From Achromobacter xylosoxidans A8 (GTDB lineage Bacteria; Pseudomonadota; Gammaproteobacteria; Burkholderiales; Burkholderiaceae_B), in assembly GCF_000165835.1 (NCBI RefSeq), contig NC_014640.1:5084001-5148000 (forward strand): a stretch of DNA of 64,000 nucleotides. Direction: 5' to 3'. Under the pieces are notes generated by a model. It was given only the letters and a program-made list of their open reading frames with translations, did no database searches and was not told the origin of the DNA. Position 1 is the stretch's first letter, and each line of letters starts with the position of its first letter. Both the position numbers and the translations under genes were made by a program. This document shows, piece after piece, positions 16,914 to 25,618 of the stretch.

Positions 16914-18099
16914 CAAGGTGGTGATCCTGGGCATGGGCTGCTCGCACTTCGGCGAGCGCTGGGACCGCAGCGCGGAGAACCTGGCGGTCGAAGCCTTCGA
17001 CGAATGCCTGCGGGACGCCGGGATCGGCAAGGAGCAGATCCAGGCGGCCTGGCTGGGCACCGGCATCGAAACCCAGCACCTGGGCAGCGGCGGCGTGCCG
17101 CTGGGCGTCGCCCTGAGACTGCCGAACATCCCCGTCTCGCGGGTCGAGAACTTCTGCGCATCCGGGTCGGAGGCGCTGCGCGGCGCCGCCTATGCGGTGG
17201 CGTCCGGCGCCTGCGACTTCGCGCTGGCCTTCGGCGTGGAGAAGCTCAAGGACACTGGCTACGGCGGCCTGCCCCAGCGTCCACGCGGTCCGCTCAATGA
17301 CATCGTGTGGCCGAACATCAGCGCGCCCGGCTCGTTCGCGCAGCTTGCCAGCGCCTACCGAGCCAAGCACGGCGTCGATGCCCGCGACCTGAAGCGCGCC
17401 ATCGCCCACATCTCCGTGAAAAGCCACGCCAACGCCGGCCGCAATCCCAAGGCCCATCTGCGCAACCCGATCAGCATGGAAGACGCGATCAACGCGCCGA
17501 TGATCGCCGAGCCGCTGGGCCTGTATGACTGCTGCGGTGTTTCCGACGGCGCCGCCTGCGCCATCCTGACCACCCCGGACATCGCGCGCGGCCTGGGCAA
17601 GCGCGACCTGGTGGCGATCAAGGCGCTCCAACTCGCCGTATCCAGCGGCAGCGAAGCCGGCCACGACAGCTGGGACGGCAGCTACTTCCAGACCACGCGG
17701 GTGGCATCGGCCCGCGCCTATGAGGAGGCCGGGATAGGACGGCCGCGCGAACAGATCGACCTGCTGGAGGTGCACGACTGCTTCTCCATCACCGAACTGG
17801 TAACGATGGAGGACATGCACATTTCGGCCGAAGGCCGCGGCGCCCACGACGTGCTGGACGGCTTCTACGACGCCGACGGCACCATCCCCTGCCAGATCGA
17901 CGGCGGTCTCAAGTGCTTCGGCCACCCCATCGGCGCGACCGGACTGCGCATGGCCTATGAGATGTACCTGCAGATGCTGGGGCGCGCCGGCGCCCGCCAG
18001 CGCGCCGACGACCCGGCCATCGGCGTGATCCACAACCTGGGCGGCTTTCCCTGGCAGAACGTGTGCAGCGTCTCTGTGCTGGGCAAGTATGGCGCCTGA
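16894..18099 (+). CDS. SCP-x-type (lipid-transfer) thiolase
   Basis: A 401-residue thiolase of the SCP-x/Ltp class, with no C-terminal sterol-carrier domain. Catalytic Cys88 (ENFCASGSEA), the class motif EVHDCFSITEL and His in CFGHPIGATGLR are all present. It overlaps the DUF35 fusion gene by 20 bases. In archaeal HMG-CoA synthesis and in actinobacterial steroid side-chain degradation (Ltp2-ChsH2), thiolase-fold and DUF35 proteins form complexes. A complex with the upstream fusion is the most economical reading. Thiolysis or retro-aldol cleavage of a 3-oxo- or 3-hydroxyacyl-CoA is possible. Confidence 0.88.
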   Translation: MATGIRDKVVILGMGCSHFGERWDRSAENLAVEAFDECLRDAGIGKEQIQAAWLGTGIETQHLGSGGVPLGVALRLPNIPVSRVENFCASGSEALRGAAYAVASGACDFALAFGVEKLKDTGYGGLPQRPRGPLNDIVWPNISAPGSFAQLASAYRAKHGVDARDLKRAIAHISVKSHANAGRNPKAHLRNPISMEDAINAPMIAEPLGLYDCCGVSDGAACAILTTPDIARGLGKRDLVAIKALQLAVSSGSEAGHDSWDGSYFQTTRVASARAYEEAGIGRPREQIDLLEVHDCFSITELVTMEDMHISAEGRGAHDVLDGFYDADGTIPCQIDGGLKCFGHPIGATGLRMAYEMYLQMLGRAGARQRADDPAIGVIHNLGGFPWQNVCSVSVLGKYGA

Positions 18100-18132
18100 A
18101 CGGCGCCGCAACGGACGACAAGGAGACACAAC

Positions 18133-19290
18133 ATGTTGATGGACGACTACCAATCACCCTGGCGCACGCCCGAGATCGAACAATTCCAGCAAACCGCCCG
18201 CCGCTACTGGAACGCCGAACTGCTGCCGCGCCTGCCGGCCTGGGAAGCGCAAGGCGGCATCGACCGCGAGGTCTGGAACCAGCTCGGCGCAATGGGCTTC
18301 CTGCTGGCGGACCTGCCGTCGGAATACGGCGGCGGCGACGGCGACTACTCCCATCTGGCGGCGCTGGTCGAGGTCAGCGCGGAATGCGGCTTCGGCCCCG
18401 GCTTCGGCCCGCATTACATCGTCGCCCACTATCTGCATCACTACGGCAGCGAGGAGCAGAAGCGGCGCTGGCTGCCGGGCATGGCCAGCGGCGACATCGT
18501 CGCGTCCATCGGCATGACCGAGCCCGGCGCCGGTTCAGACCTGCAGGGCATCAAGACCCGCGCGCGGCGCGACGGCGACAGCTACGTGATCACCGGGTCC
18601 AAGACCTTCAACACCAACGGCCACCACGCCGACCTGGTGATGCTGGCGGTGAAGACGGACGCCAGCCTCGGCGCCAAGGGCGTGTCGTTGCTGATGGTGG
18701 AAACCCGCGACCTGGCAGGTTTTCGGCGCGGCGAGCCGCTGGACAAGATCGGGCTCAAGGCGCAGGACACCGTCGAGCTCTTCTTCGACGAAGCCAGAGT
18801 GCCCGCCGCCAACCTGCTGGGCGCCGCGGAGGGCCAGGGATTCTCCCAGATGATGGCGCAACTGCCCTATGAGCGGCTGCTGATCGGCATACGCGCCGTC
18901 GGCAGCATCGAGCGGGCCTTGCGCCTCACGCTGGAACACGTGCACCAGCGCCAGGCCTTCGGCCAGCCGCTGTTCAAGCTGCAGAACACGCGCTTCGAGT
19001 TTGCCGAGATGAAGACCGAGGCCACGCTGGCGCGGGTCTTCATCGACCAATGCATCGCCTGGCAGCAACAAGGACGGCTGGACGCCGCCACCGCCGCGAT
19101 GGCGAAATGGTGGGGCACGCAGAAAGAATGCGAGACGGTCGACCGCTGCCTGCAGCTCTTCGGCGGATATGGATTCATGCGCGAATACCCGATAGCGCGC
19201 ATGTACATGGACTCGCGCGGCCAGAAGATCTATGGCGGCGCCAACGAGGTGATGAAGGAGATCATCGCCCGTCAACTGGCGCCGCGATGA
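18133..19290 (+). CDS. Acyl-CoA dehydrogenase
   Basis: A 385-residue acyl-CoA dehydrogenase. FAD-binding segments are IGMTEPGAGSDLQGIKT and YVITGSKTFNTNGHH. The C-terminus GGYGFMREYPIARM and KIYGGANEVMKEIIARQL is typical. The medium-chain catalytic Glu site reads YGG, but a Glu in LPYERLLIG lies where isovaleryl- and long-chain dehydrogenases have their base. It therefore looks catalytically complete, of the isovaleryl/long-chain type. AAGGAG precedes the ATG. It is close in sequence to the dehydrogenase at 25619-26773. Confidence 0.92.
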   Translation: MLMDDYQSPWRTPEIEQFQQTARRYWNAELLPRLPAWEAQGGIDREVWNQLGAMGFLLADLPSEYGGGDGDYSHLAALVEVSAECGFGPGFGPHYIVAHYLHHYGSEEQKRRWLPGMASGDIVASIGMTEPGAGSDLQGIKTRARRDGDSYVITGSKTFNTNGHHADLVMLAVKTDASLGAKGVSLLMVETRDLAGFRRGEPLDKIGLKAQDTVELFFDEARVPAANLLGAAEGQGFSQMMAQLPYERLLIGIRAVGSIERALRLTLEHVHQRQAFGQPLFKLQNTRFEFAEMKTEATLARVFIDQCIAWQQQGRLDAATAAMAKWWGTQKECETVDRCLQLFGGYGFMREYPIARMYMDSRGQKIYGGANEVMKEIIARQLAPR

Positions 19291-20504
19291 TGAACGCAAG
19301 CGACACCAAGACAGGCCCCCTGGCCGGGCTCAGGGTACTGGACATCGCCACGGTCCTGGCCGGCCCCTTCGCCGCCACCTTGCTCGCCGACTACGGCGCC
19401 GACGTGCTCAAGCTGGAGTTGCCGCGCAAGGGCGACGGCATGCGCGCCTTTCCGCCATTCAAGGATGGCAGGAGCATCTGGTGGAAGACCGCCCAGCGCG
19501 GCAAGCGCTTCGCCACGCTGGACTTGCGCACGGCCGAGGGCGCCGGCATCTTCAAGCAGCTGCTGCCGCAATTCGACGTGCTGATCGAGAACTTCCGGCC
19601 AGGCACGTTGGACCGCTGGGGCCTGACCAAGGAAGTGCTGTGGTCGCTGAAGCCGAACCTGGTGATCCTGCGGGTCACGGGATTCGGCCAGTCCGGCCCC
19701 TACTCGGAGCGGCCGGGTTTCGCGCGGATCTTCGAAGCCATGGGCGGGCTGACCACCATCACAGGCCATGCCGATGACGAGCCCATGCACGCAGGCATGC
19801 CGCTGGGTGATTCCATAGGCGGGCTATTCGGCGCCATCGGCATCCTGACGGCGCTATGGCCGCGGGCGCGCGACCCCGACCGGCCCGGCGAGGAGATCGA
19901 CCTTGCGCTGACGGAGTGCATCACCCGGCTGCTGGACTTCATGCCCGGGGTCTACCAGCAACTCGGCACGGTGCCAGCCCGTAACGGCAACCGCAGCCCC
20001 TACTCCGCGCCTTCCGCGGTCTACCGGACGCGCGACAACCACTGGGTATCCATGGCGGGCTCGATCGATTCCATGTTCGCCAACAACTGCCGCGCCATCG
20101 GCCGCCCGGACCTCGCGCAAGACCCGCGCTTCGCCGACAACGCCAGCCGAGTCCTGCATGAACAGGAATTGAACCGCGTCTTCATCGAATGGTGCGCCGC
20201 GCACGACCTGGAGCAGGTCCTGGCCGCCTTCGAACAGGCCAACGGCACGCTGGCGCCGATCTATGGCATCGACCAGGTGGTCAAGGATCCCCACGTGGTC
20301 GCGCGCCGCTCCATCGTCGACGTCCCCGACCGCGACTTCGGCATGCTGCAGATGCCCGGCGTCGTGCCGCGCTTCACCCGCGATCCGACGGAGCCCACAC
20401 ACGCCGGCGCGGAACTGGGACAGGACAACGACGCCGTCTACGCCGATCTGCTGGGGCTGACGCCGGACAGCATTGCCCGGCTGCGCGCGGCAGGCGTGAT
20501 CTGA
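19287..20504 (+). CDS. CaiB/BaiF class III CoA transferase
   Basis: A 405-residue class III CoA transferase. Key parts are GLRVLDIATVLAGPFAATLLADYGADVLKLE, GKRFATLDLRTAEG, VTGFGQSGPYSERPGFARIFEAMGG and the conserved Asp in MPLGDSIGGLFGA. It lacks the racemase motif HD-NY, so transferase activity is more likely. ATGATG overlaps the dehydrogenase stop, so two adjacent starts exist. It probably activates the operon substrate using an acyl-CoA end product as donor. Confidence 0.92.
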   Translation: MMNASDTKTGPLAGLRVLDIATVLAGPFAATLLADYGADVLKLELPRKGDGMRAFPPFKDGRSIWWKTAQRGKRFATLDLRTAEGAGIFKQLLPQFDVLIENFRPGTLDRWGLTKEVLWSLKPNLVILRVTGFGQSGPYSERPGFARIFEAMGGLTTITGHADDEPMHAGMPLGDSIGGLFGAIGILTALWPRARDPDRPGEEIDLALTECITRLLDFMPGVYQQLGTVPARNGNRSPYSAPSAVYRTRDNHWVSMAGSIDSMFANNCRAIGRPDLAQDPRFADNASRVLHEQELNRVFIEWCAAHDLEQVLAAFEQANGTLAPIYGIDQVVKDPHVVARRSIVDVPDRDFGMLQMPGVVPRFTRDPTEPTHAGAELGQDNDAVYADLLGLTPDSIARLRAAGVI

Positions 20505-20533
20505 GCGTTCTACATGCACAAGGGAGACAAGGA

Positions 20534-21514
20534 ATGCAAAAAGCCATCCGCCTGACCGCGTTCATGATCGCCGCGCTGGCGGCGTCCGGCGCCCGGCCCG
20601 CCGCCGCGGCCGCCCCCTACCCCGACCAGCCGGTGCGGCTGATCGTGCCGTATCCGGCGGGCGGCGCGGTCGACGGCGCCGCCCGCATCCTGGCCGAGCG
20701 TTTGAGCTCGCTATGGAGCCAGGCCGTGATCGTCGAGAACCGCCCCGGCGCGTCCGGCCGTATCGGCCTGGCCTTGGCCGCCAAAAGTCCGCCCAGCTAC
20801 ACCCTGGTCGCGGCCACCAATTCCACGCTGAACGAACAACTGCCCCGCGGCCAGGAAGGCGCAGCGCCTGCGGCCGCGACCCTGCTGCCCGTCTCCACCC
20901 TCTTCACCACGCCGGTCGCGCTGCTGGTCAACCGGCAGGCGGTTCCGGCGGAAAACCTGGCGCAGTACGTTGCGCTGGCCCGCGAAAAACCAGGTTCAGT
21001 GAGCTTCGGTTCCAGCGGCGAAGGCACGAGCACCCACTTCTTCGGCGAACTCCTCAAGCGCGACAAAAGCATCGACATCACCCACATTCCCTTTGCGGGA
21101 GAAGGCCCCAATCTCAGCGGCCTGATAGGGGGGCATGTCGGCAGCGCCTTCCTCAGCGCATCCGGCGCCACCAAGGCGGCCCAGACCGGCAAGACCCGCG
21201 TGCTGGCCGTCACCACGCCCGTGGGTTCCGCGCTGCTGCCCGGCGTGCCCAGCTTCGCCCAACTGGGCATCGCCGGCCTGGACCGGGACACCTGGGTCGG
21301 CCTCTACGCGCCTCCCGGCACACCACAGCCCGTGGTCGATCAAATCACGAAGGATGTTGCAACCGTGCTTGCGTCGAGCCAGGTGCGCGAACGCTATGCG
21401 CAACTGGGGCTGATCGCCGAAGGCGGCTCGCCCGACGATCTCGCCGCGCGGATGGAGGACGACAGCCAGTATTGGACCCGGGTCGTGCAGCAGACGGGGA
21501 TCACCCTGAGGTAG
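20534..21514 (+). CDS. Bug/TctC-family periplasmic carboxylate-binding protein
   Basis: A 326-residue Bug receptor at the end of the SDR operon, 29 bases after the CoA transferase, with AAGGGAG upstream of its ATG. The signal peptide ends near RPAAAAAPYP. Motifs include QPVRLIVPYPAGGAVDGAAR and VENRPGASGRIGLALA. The region after residue 90 is less typical (LNEQLPRGQEGAAPAA replaces the usual PYDP-KDF block), so it is a divergent family member. It presumably binds the acid degraded by this operon. Confidence 0.9.
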   Translation: MQKAIRLTAFMIAALAASGARPAAAAAPYPDQPVRLIVPYPAGGAVDGAARILAERLSSLWSQAVIVENRPGASGRIGLALAAKSPPSYTLVAATNSTLNEQLPRGQEGAAPAAATLLPVSTLFTTPVALLVNRQAVPAENLAQYVALAREKPGSVSFGSSGEGTSTHFFGELLKRDKSIDITHIPFAGEGPNLSGLIGGHVGSAFLSASGATKAAQTGKTRVLAVTTPVGSALLPGVPSFAQLGIAGLDRDTWVGLYAPPGTPQPVVDQITKDVATVLASSQVRERYAQLGLIAEGGSPDDLAARMEDDSQYWTRVVQQTGITLR

Positions 21515-21632
21515 CCATCCCGGCCGCCTCCAACTTCCGTAAGGCTCTGAATAAATTGGCGAAAGTAGTACTCTGGACATAGCAGCAGCGCCGCCCTGCC
21601 GTCCGGCGCCGCGCGTCGGAGGAAACCTGCTC

Positions 21633-23078
21633 ATGGCCGCCCCGATCCTGAGCCCGCTGTCCCGAAGCTGTGCCATGCTACGCAAGCTGCGCCGCGTGGC
21701 GGTGCTGTTGGCGGCGGCGGCAATCTGTTCGGGCGGCGCGGGCGCGCAGCCTGCCGGCGGCCCGCAAGTCGCAGTGGTGCTGTCCCTGGACGGCATCGTC
21801 GGCCCGGCCACGGCGGACTACGTCATCCGCGGCCTGGAGGCGGCGCGGCAGCAGAACGCGGCGGCGGTCGTGCTGCGCATAGACACGCCGGGCGGACTGG
21901 ACGCCTCCATGCGCGACATCATCCGTGCGATTCTCGCGTCGCCGGTTCCCGTGATTTCCTATGTGGCGCCCAACGGCGCGCGCGCCGCCAGCGCCGGCAC
22001 TTACATTCTCTACGCCAGCCACGTCGCGGCCATGGCCCCGGCCACGAATCTGGGCGCGGCCACGCCTATCGCACTGGGCGGCAGCCCGTCCCGGCCGGCC
22101 GACAGCCCTTCCGGACCGGCTGACCCGGCAGACAAGAAGCCCCCCGCGGACAAGACCGCACCCGCCGCGCCGAAGGACGCAGGCGAAGCCAAGGCCATCA
22201 ACGACGCCGTGGCTTATATCCGGTCGCTCGCCGCGCTGCGCGGCCGCAATGCCGACTGGGCTGAACAGGCCGTGCGCGCCGCGGCCAGCCTCACGGCCGG
22301 CGAAGCGCGCGCGCAGAACGTGATCGACCTGATCGCGGACGACGTGCCCGACTTGCTGGCCAAAGCCGACGGACGCCGCGTCCGGGTCGGCAACGCCGAG
22401 ACCACCCTGCACACCCGCGACTTGCGCCAGATCGCGCGCGAGCCGGACTGGCGTACCCAAGTGCTCAGCGTCATTACGAATCCCAATCTGGCGCTGCTGC
22501 TATTGATGGCGGGCGTGTACGGTTTGATCTTCGAGTTCATGAGTCCGGGCGCCCTGTTTCCGGGCATCTTCGGCGCCATCTGCCTGCTGGTCGGCCTGTA
22601 CGCCTTGGCGGCGCTACCGCTGACCTATGCCGGCATCGCGCTGGTCTTGCTAGGCACGTCGCTCATGGTGGCGGAGATATTCGCGCCTACCCTGGGCGTG
22701 CTGGGCGTGGGCGGCGCGGTTTCCTTCGTGCTCGGCGCCATTCTTCTCATCGACACGGACACGCCGGCCTTTGGCGTGTCCGTGCCGCTGATGGCGGGAA
22801 TCGCCGCGGCCAGCCTGGGGATGACCTTCCTGATCGGCCGGCTGGCCTTGCGCTCGCGCCGCGCGCCGGTCGTCAGCGGCGCCGAAGCGCTGATCGGACT
22901 GCGGATCAAGGTGCTGAGCTGGACGGACGGGCAAGGCTACGTGGCGGCGGTGGGAGAACGCTGGCGCGCGGTGGGTCCGGCCGGGCTCGCGGCTGGCGAC
23001 ACCGTGGTGATCACCGCCGTCCGAGGCGTGACCTTGCATGTGCAGCCAGACACCGGCCTGCCGCCGTCCCAGCGGTGA
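21633..23078 (+). CDS. NfeD-family membrane serine protease (ClpP-class, long form)
   Basis: A 481-residue protein with a signal peptide (cleavage near GAGAQPAG), a periplasmic ClpP-like protease domain, about five hydrophobic segments (roughly residues 285-415) and a C-terminal OB-fold NfeD domain. The protease dyad is Ser120 (RAASAGTYI) and Lys187 (EAKAINDAVAYIRSLA). A Pro/Ala/Lys-rich stretch (151-183) separates the two. GGAGG precedes the ATG. Long NfeD proteins are known to cleave stomatin C-terminal tails, and the next gene encodes a stomatin-like protein, so this is a standard pair for membrane quality control. Confidence 0.9.
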   Translation: MAAPILSPLSRSCAMLRKLRRVAVLLAAAAICSGGAGAQPAGGPQVAVVLSLDGIVGPATADYVIRGLEAARQQNAAAVVLRIDTPGGLDASMRDIIRAILASPVPVISYVAPNGARAASAGTYILYASHVAAMAPATNLGAATPIALGGSPSRPADSPSGPADPADKKPPADKTAPAAPKDAGEAKAINDAVAYIRSLAALRGRNADWAEQAVRAAASLTAGEARAQNVIDLIADDVPDLLAKADGRRVRVGNAETTLHTRDLRQIAREPDWRTQVLSVITNPNLALLLLMAGVYGLIFEFMSPGALFPGIFGAICLLVGLYALAALPLTYAGIALVLLGTSLMVAEIFAPTLGVLGVGGAVSFVLGAILLIDTDTPAFGVSVPLMAGIAAASLGMTFLIGRLALRSRRAPVVSGAEALIGLRIKVLSWTDGQGYVAAVGERWRAVGPAGLAAGDTVVITAVRGVTLHVQPDTGLPPSQR

Positions 23079-23126
23079 CGCCCTCCCTTCGGGCCACGCC
23101 GATACCCTACTCAAGCGGAGTCAGCC

Positions 23127-23909
23127 ATGTTGATGAACCTCGCCTTCTACGCCCCCATCCTGGCGCTGGCCGTCGCGCTGTTCGCCCTGTCGGTCCGCAT
23201 CCTGCGCGAGTACGAGCGCGGCGTGATCTTTACGCTGGGCCGCTATACCGGAGTCAAGGGTCCGGGGCTGATCCTGCTGATACCGGTGGTGCAACAGATG
23301 GTGCGCGTGGACCAGCGCATGACCGTGTTCGACGTGCCCAGCCAGGACGCGATCTCACGCGACAACGTGTCGGTCAAGGTGAATGCCGTCATCTACTTCC
23401 GCGTGATCGATCCGGAGCGCTCCGTGATCCAGGTGGAGAACTTCCGGCAAGCCACCAGCGAACTGGCGCAGACCACGCTGCGCTCCGTGCTGGGCAAGCA
23501 TGATCTGGACGAGCTGCTATCGGAGCGAGACAAGGTGAACAATGCGGTGCAGAGCATTCTGGATGCGCAGACCGACGCCTGGGGCATCAAGGTGGCGAAC
23601 GTGGAAATCAAGCACATCGACCTGAACGAAGGCATGATCCGCGTCATCGCCCGGCAAGCCGAGGCGGAGCGCGAGCGGCGCGCCAAGATTATCCACGCCG
23701 AAGGCGAGGAACAGGCCGCGCAGATGTTGCTGAACGCGGCGCGCACGCTATCGGAACAGCCCGAAGCCATGCAGCTACGCTATCTGAGCACGCTCGCCAT
23801 GATCGGTGCGCAAAACAGCTCGACCATTGTCTTTCCCTTTCCCGTCGAGTTCAGCCGCCTGCTCAAAGGGCTGGCGGGGAAGGACCAGGAGCCGCCTGCC
23901 GGCCCCTGA
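23127..23909 (+). CDS. Slipin/stomatin-like SPFH (Band 7) protein
   Basis: A 260-residue SPFH protein: an N-terminal membrane helix (about residues 5-24), a Band 7 domain (REYERGVIFTLGRYTGVKGPGLILLIPVVQ, VDQRMTVFDVPSQDAIS), then an alpha-helical oligomerisation region (EAERERRAKIIHAEGEEQAAQML). The C-terminal hydrophobic end (STIVFPFPVEFSRLL) is the kind of site cut by the partner NfeD protease. The gene has a GGAG ribosome site and follows the nfeD-type gene by 48 bases. It is convergent with the ligase gene, only 7 bases away. Confidence 0.92.
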   Translation: MLMNLAFYAPILALAVALFALSVRILREYERGVIFTLGRYTGVKGPGLILLIPVVQQMVRVDQRMTVFDVPSQDAISRDNVSVKVNAVIYFRVIDPERSVIQVENFRQATSELAQTTLRSVLGKHDLDELLSERDKVNNAVQSILDAQTDAWGIKVANVEIKHIDLNEGMIRVIARQAEAERERRAKIIHAEGEEQAAQMLLNAARTLSEQPEAMQLRYLSTLAMIGAQNSSTIVFPFPVEFSRLLKGLAGKDQEPPAGP

Positions 23910-23916
23910 CCTTGCG

Positions 23917-25578
23917 CTAGGCCGCCGCCTTGCCGGCGTCCTGCAACTGCCGCCACTGGATCTTGCCGGTGCTGGACTTGGGCAAGGCATCCACGAATTC
24001 CACGATGCGTGGCGCCTTGTAGGCCGCCATGCGGGTACGGGCCCAGGCGATCACGTCTTCTTCGCGCACACTGCCGCGCGCCTCGTCGCGCAATACCAGC
24101 AGGGCCTTCACCGTTTCACCGCGGCAGGCGTCGGGCACTCCGATCACGCAAGCCTCGTGCACCGCCGGGTGCTCGTACAGCGTGTTCTCCACTTCCGCCG
24201 GCCAGACCTTGTAGCCGGATGCGTTGATCATGCGCTTCAAGCGGTCGGTCACGTAGAAATAGCCGTCTTCGTCCACCCGGCCGAGGTCGCCGGTGCGGAA
24301 GTAGCGCTGACCATCCAGCACGAAGAAGGCATCGGCGTCGGCCTGCGGGTTGTTCCAGTAGCCCAGCATGACCTGCGCGCCGCGCGTCACGAGTTCACCG
24401 GTCTCTCCCTGGGCCAGCTCGGCCAGCGTGGCCGGATCCACAACCCTCGTATCCACGCCGAAGGTGGGCACGCCTATGCATTGGCGCTTGTTGCGGTCCA
24501 GTGGATTGCAATGCAGAAACGAGGCGGTTTCCGTCAGGCCGTATGCCTCGTTGTAGGTGATGCCGTAGCGCCTGGCCAGCATGGCCGAGACCGCCTCGGG
24601 CATGGGCGCGCCGCCGCCGCACAGCTGCGCCAGGCTGGACAGGTCCAGTTCTTCGATGCCCGGCTGCGCGAAGAAGTCCACGATCATCGCGGGTGGCGCG
24701 GCCCAGACGCTGACGCGATGGCGCGCCATCAACCGGGCTGCCACCTGGCGGTCCCAACGCGGCAACACCACCACCGTGGCGCCCAGCAGGATGGGCGTGT
24801 TCATGCAACTCTGCATGCCCAGCAGGTGGAACATCGGCGCCACGCCCATGATGACCGCCTCGGACGTCAGTCCGCGCCATAGCTGCGAACCGGCCAGGGA
24901 CGCGCCCATGGAGCCGTGGGTATGGCGGCAGCCCTTGGGCCGGCCAGTGGTGCCGGACGTGTACGGCAACAGGCAAAGATCTTTCGCCCGCGCCCGGTGC
25001 GGCAAGGGCTGGGCATTGACCGCCAGCGCGCCGTACCAGGGCACGCCAGCACGCACATCGGGCGCGCGCCGGGGCGCGGCGACCCAGTCCGGCGCATCGG
25101 GAACCGGGCCATCCAGATAGTCCGAATAGGTGTGGACGATGACACGATCCAAACGCTTATCCTCGACAAAGCCGTTCAGCCGCGCGCAAAGCTCCTGCGC
25201 GGCGAAGGCCACCCGGGCGCCGCTGTCGTCCAGGTAATGCGCCAACTCCTCCGGCGTGCTCATGGCGTTGACCGGCACGACCACGGCATCGGCGCGGAGG
25301 ATGGCGTAGTACGCGATGACGAACTGCGGGCAGTTCTGACTCAGCAGCAGGACACGGTCGCCCGCCTTTACCCCCGCACTGTGCTGCAGGTATCCGGCCA
25401 TGGCGTCGACCTCGCGCCTAAGTCGCGCGTAGTCGAGCACGGTTTCGTAGAACACGATGGCCGGCTTGTCCGGATAGCGCGTCGCGGACGCCTCCAGGTT
25501 GAAGTAAAGGCTGGACTGCGGCGGGGTGATTTCCTTCGGCAGGCCCTTGGGCCAAAACCGATAGTGCGCTTGCTGCAT
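23917..25578 (-). CDS. AMP-dependent acyl-CoA synthetase (fatty acid CoA ligase)
   Basis: A 553-residue ANL-superfamily ligase that makes acyl-CoA and AMP from a carboxylic acid, ATP and CoA. The P-loop-like motif is LLPYTSGTTGRPKGC. Other hallmarks are YGLTETASFLHCN, YFRTGDLGRVDEDGYFYVTDRLKRMINASGYKVWPAEVE and the C-terminal Lys in PKSSTGKIQWR. GAGGAGA precedes the ATG. It is the last gene of the seven-gene beta-oxidation operon, which also starts with a ligase. It may be specific for medium- or long-chain or alicyclic acids; this cannot be decided here. Confidence 0.93.
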   Translation of the reverse strand: MQQAHYRFWPKGLPKEITPPQSSLYFNLEASATRYPDKPAIVFYETVLDYARLRREVDAMAGYLQHSAGVKAGDRVLLLSQNCPQFVIAYYAILRADAVVVPVNAMSTPEELAHYLDDSGARVAFAAQELCARLNGFVEDKRLDRVIVHTYSDYLDGPVPDAPDWVAAPRRAPDVRAGVPWYGALAVNAQPLPHRARAKDLCLLPYTSGTTGRPKGCRHTHGSMGASLAGSQLWRGLTSEAVIMGVAPMFHLLGMQSCMNTPILLGATVVVLPRWDRQVAARLMARHRVSVWAAPPAMIVDFFAQPGIEELDLSSLAQLCGGGAPMPEAVSAMLARRYGITYNEAYGLTETASFLHCNPLDRNKRQCIGVPTFGVDTRVVDPATLAELAQGETGELVTRGAQVMLGYWNNPQADADAFFVLDGQRYFRTGDLGRVDEDGYFYVTDRLKRMINASGYKVWPAEVENTLYEHPAVHEACVIGVPDACRGETVKALLVLRDEARGSVREEDVIAWARTRMAAYKAPRIVEFVDALPKSSTGKIQWRQLQDAGKAAA

Positions 25579-25618
25579 CTTGTCTCCTCGTGCTTGTTCT
25601 GGTTCCTTCCCATGCGCC

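Noticed and set aside
22080..22180. Pro/Ala-rich insertion in the NfeD-type protease as evidence of a broken gene
   Set aside because: The reading frame is intact, Ser120 and Lys187 are both present, and flexible Pro-rich linkers at this place are common in the family.
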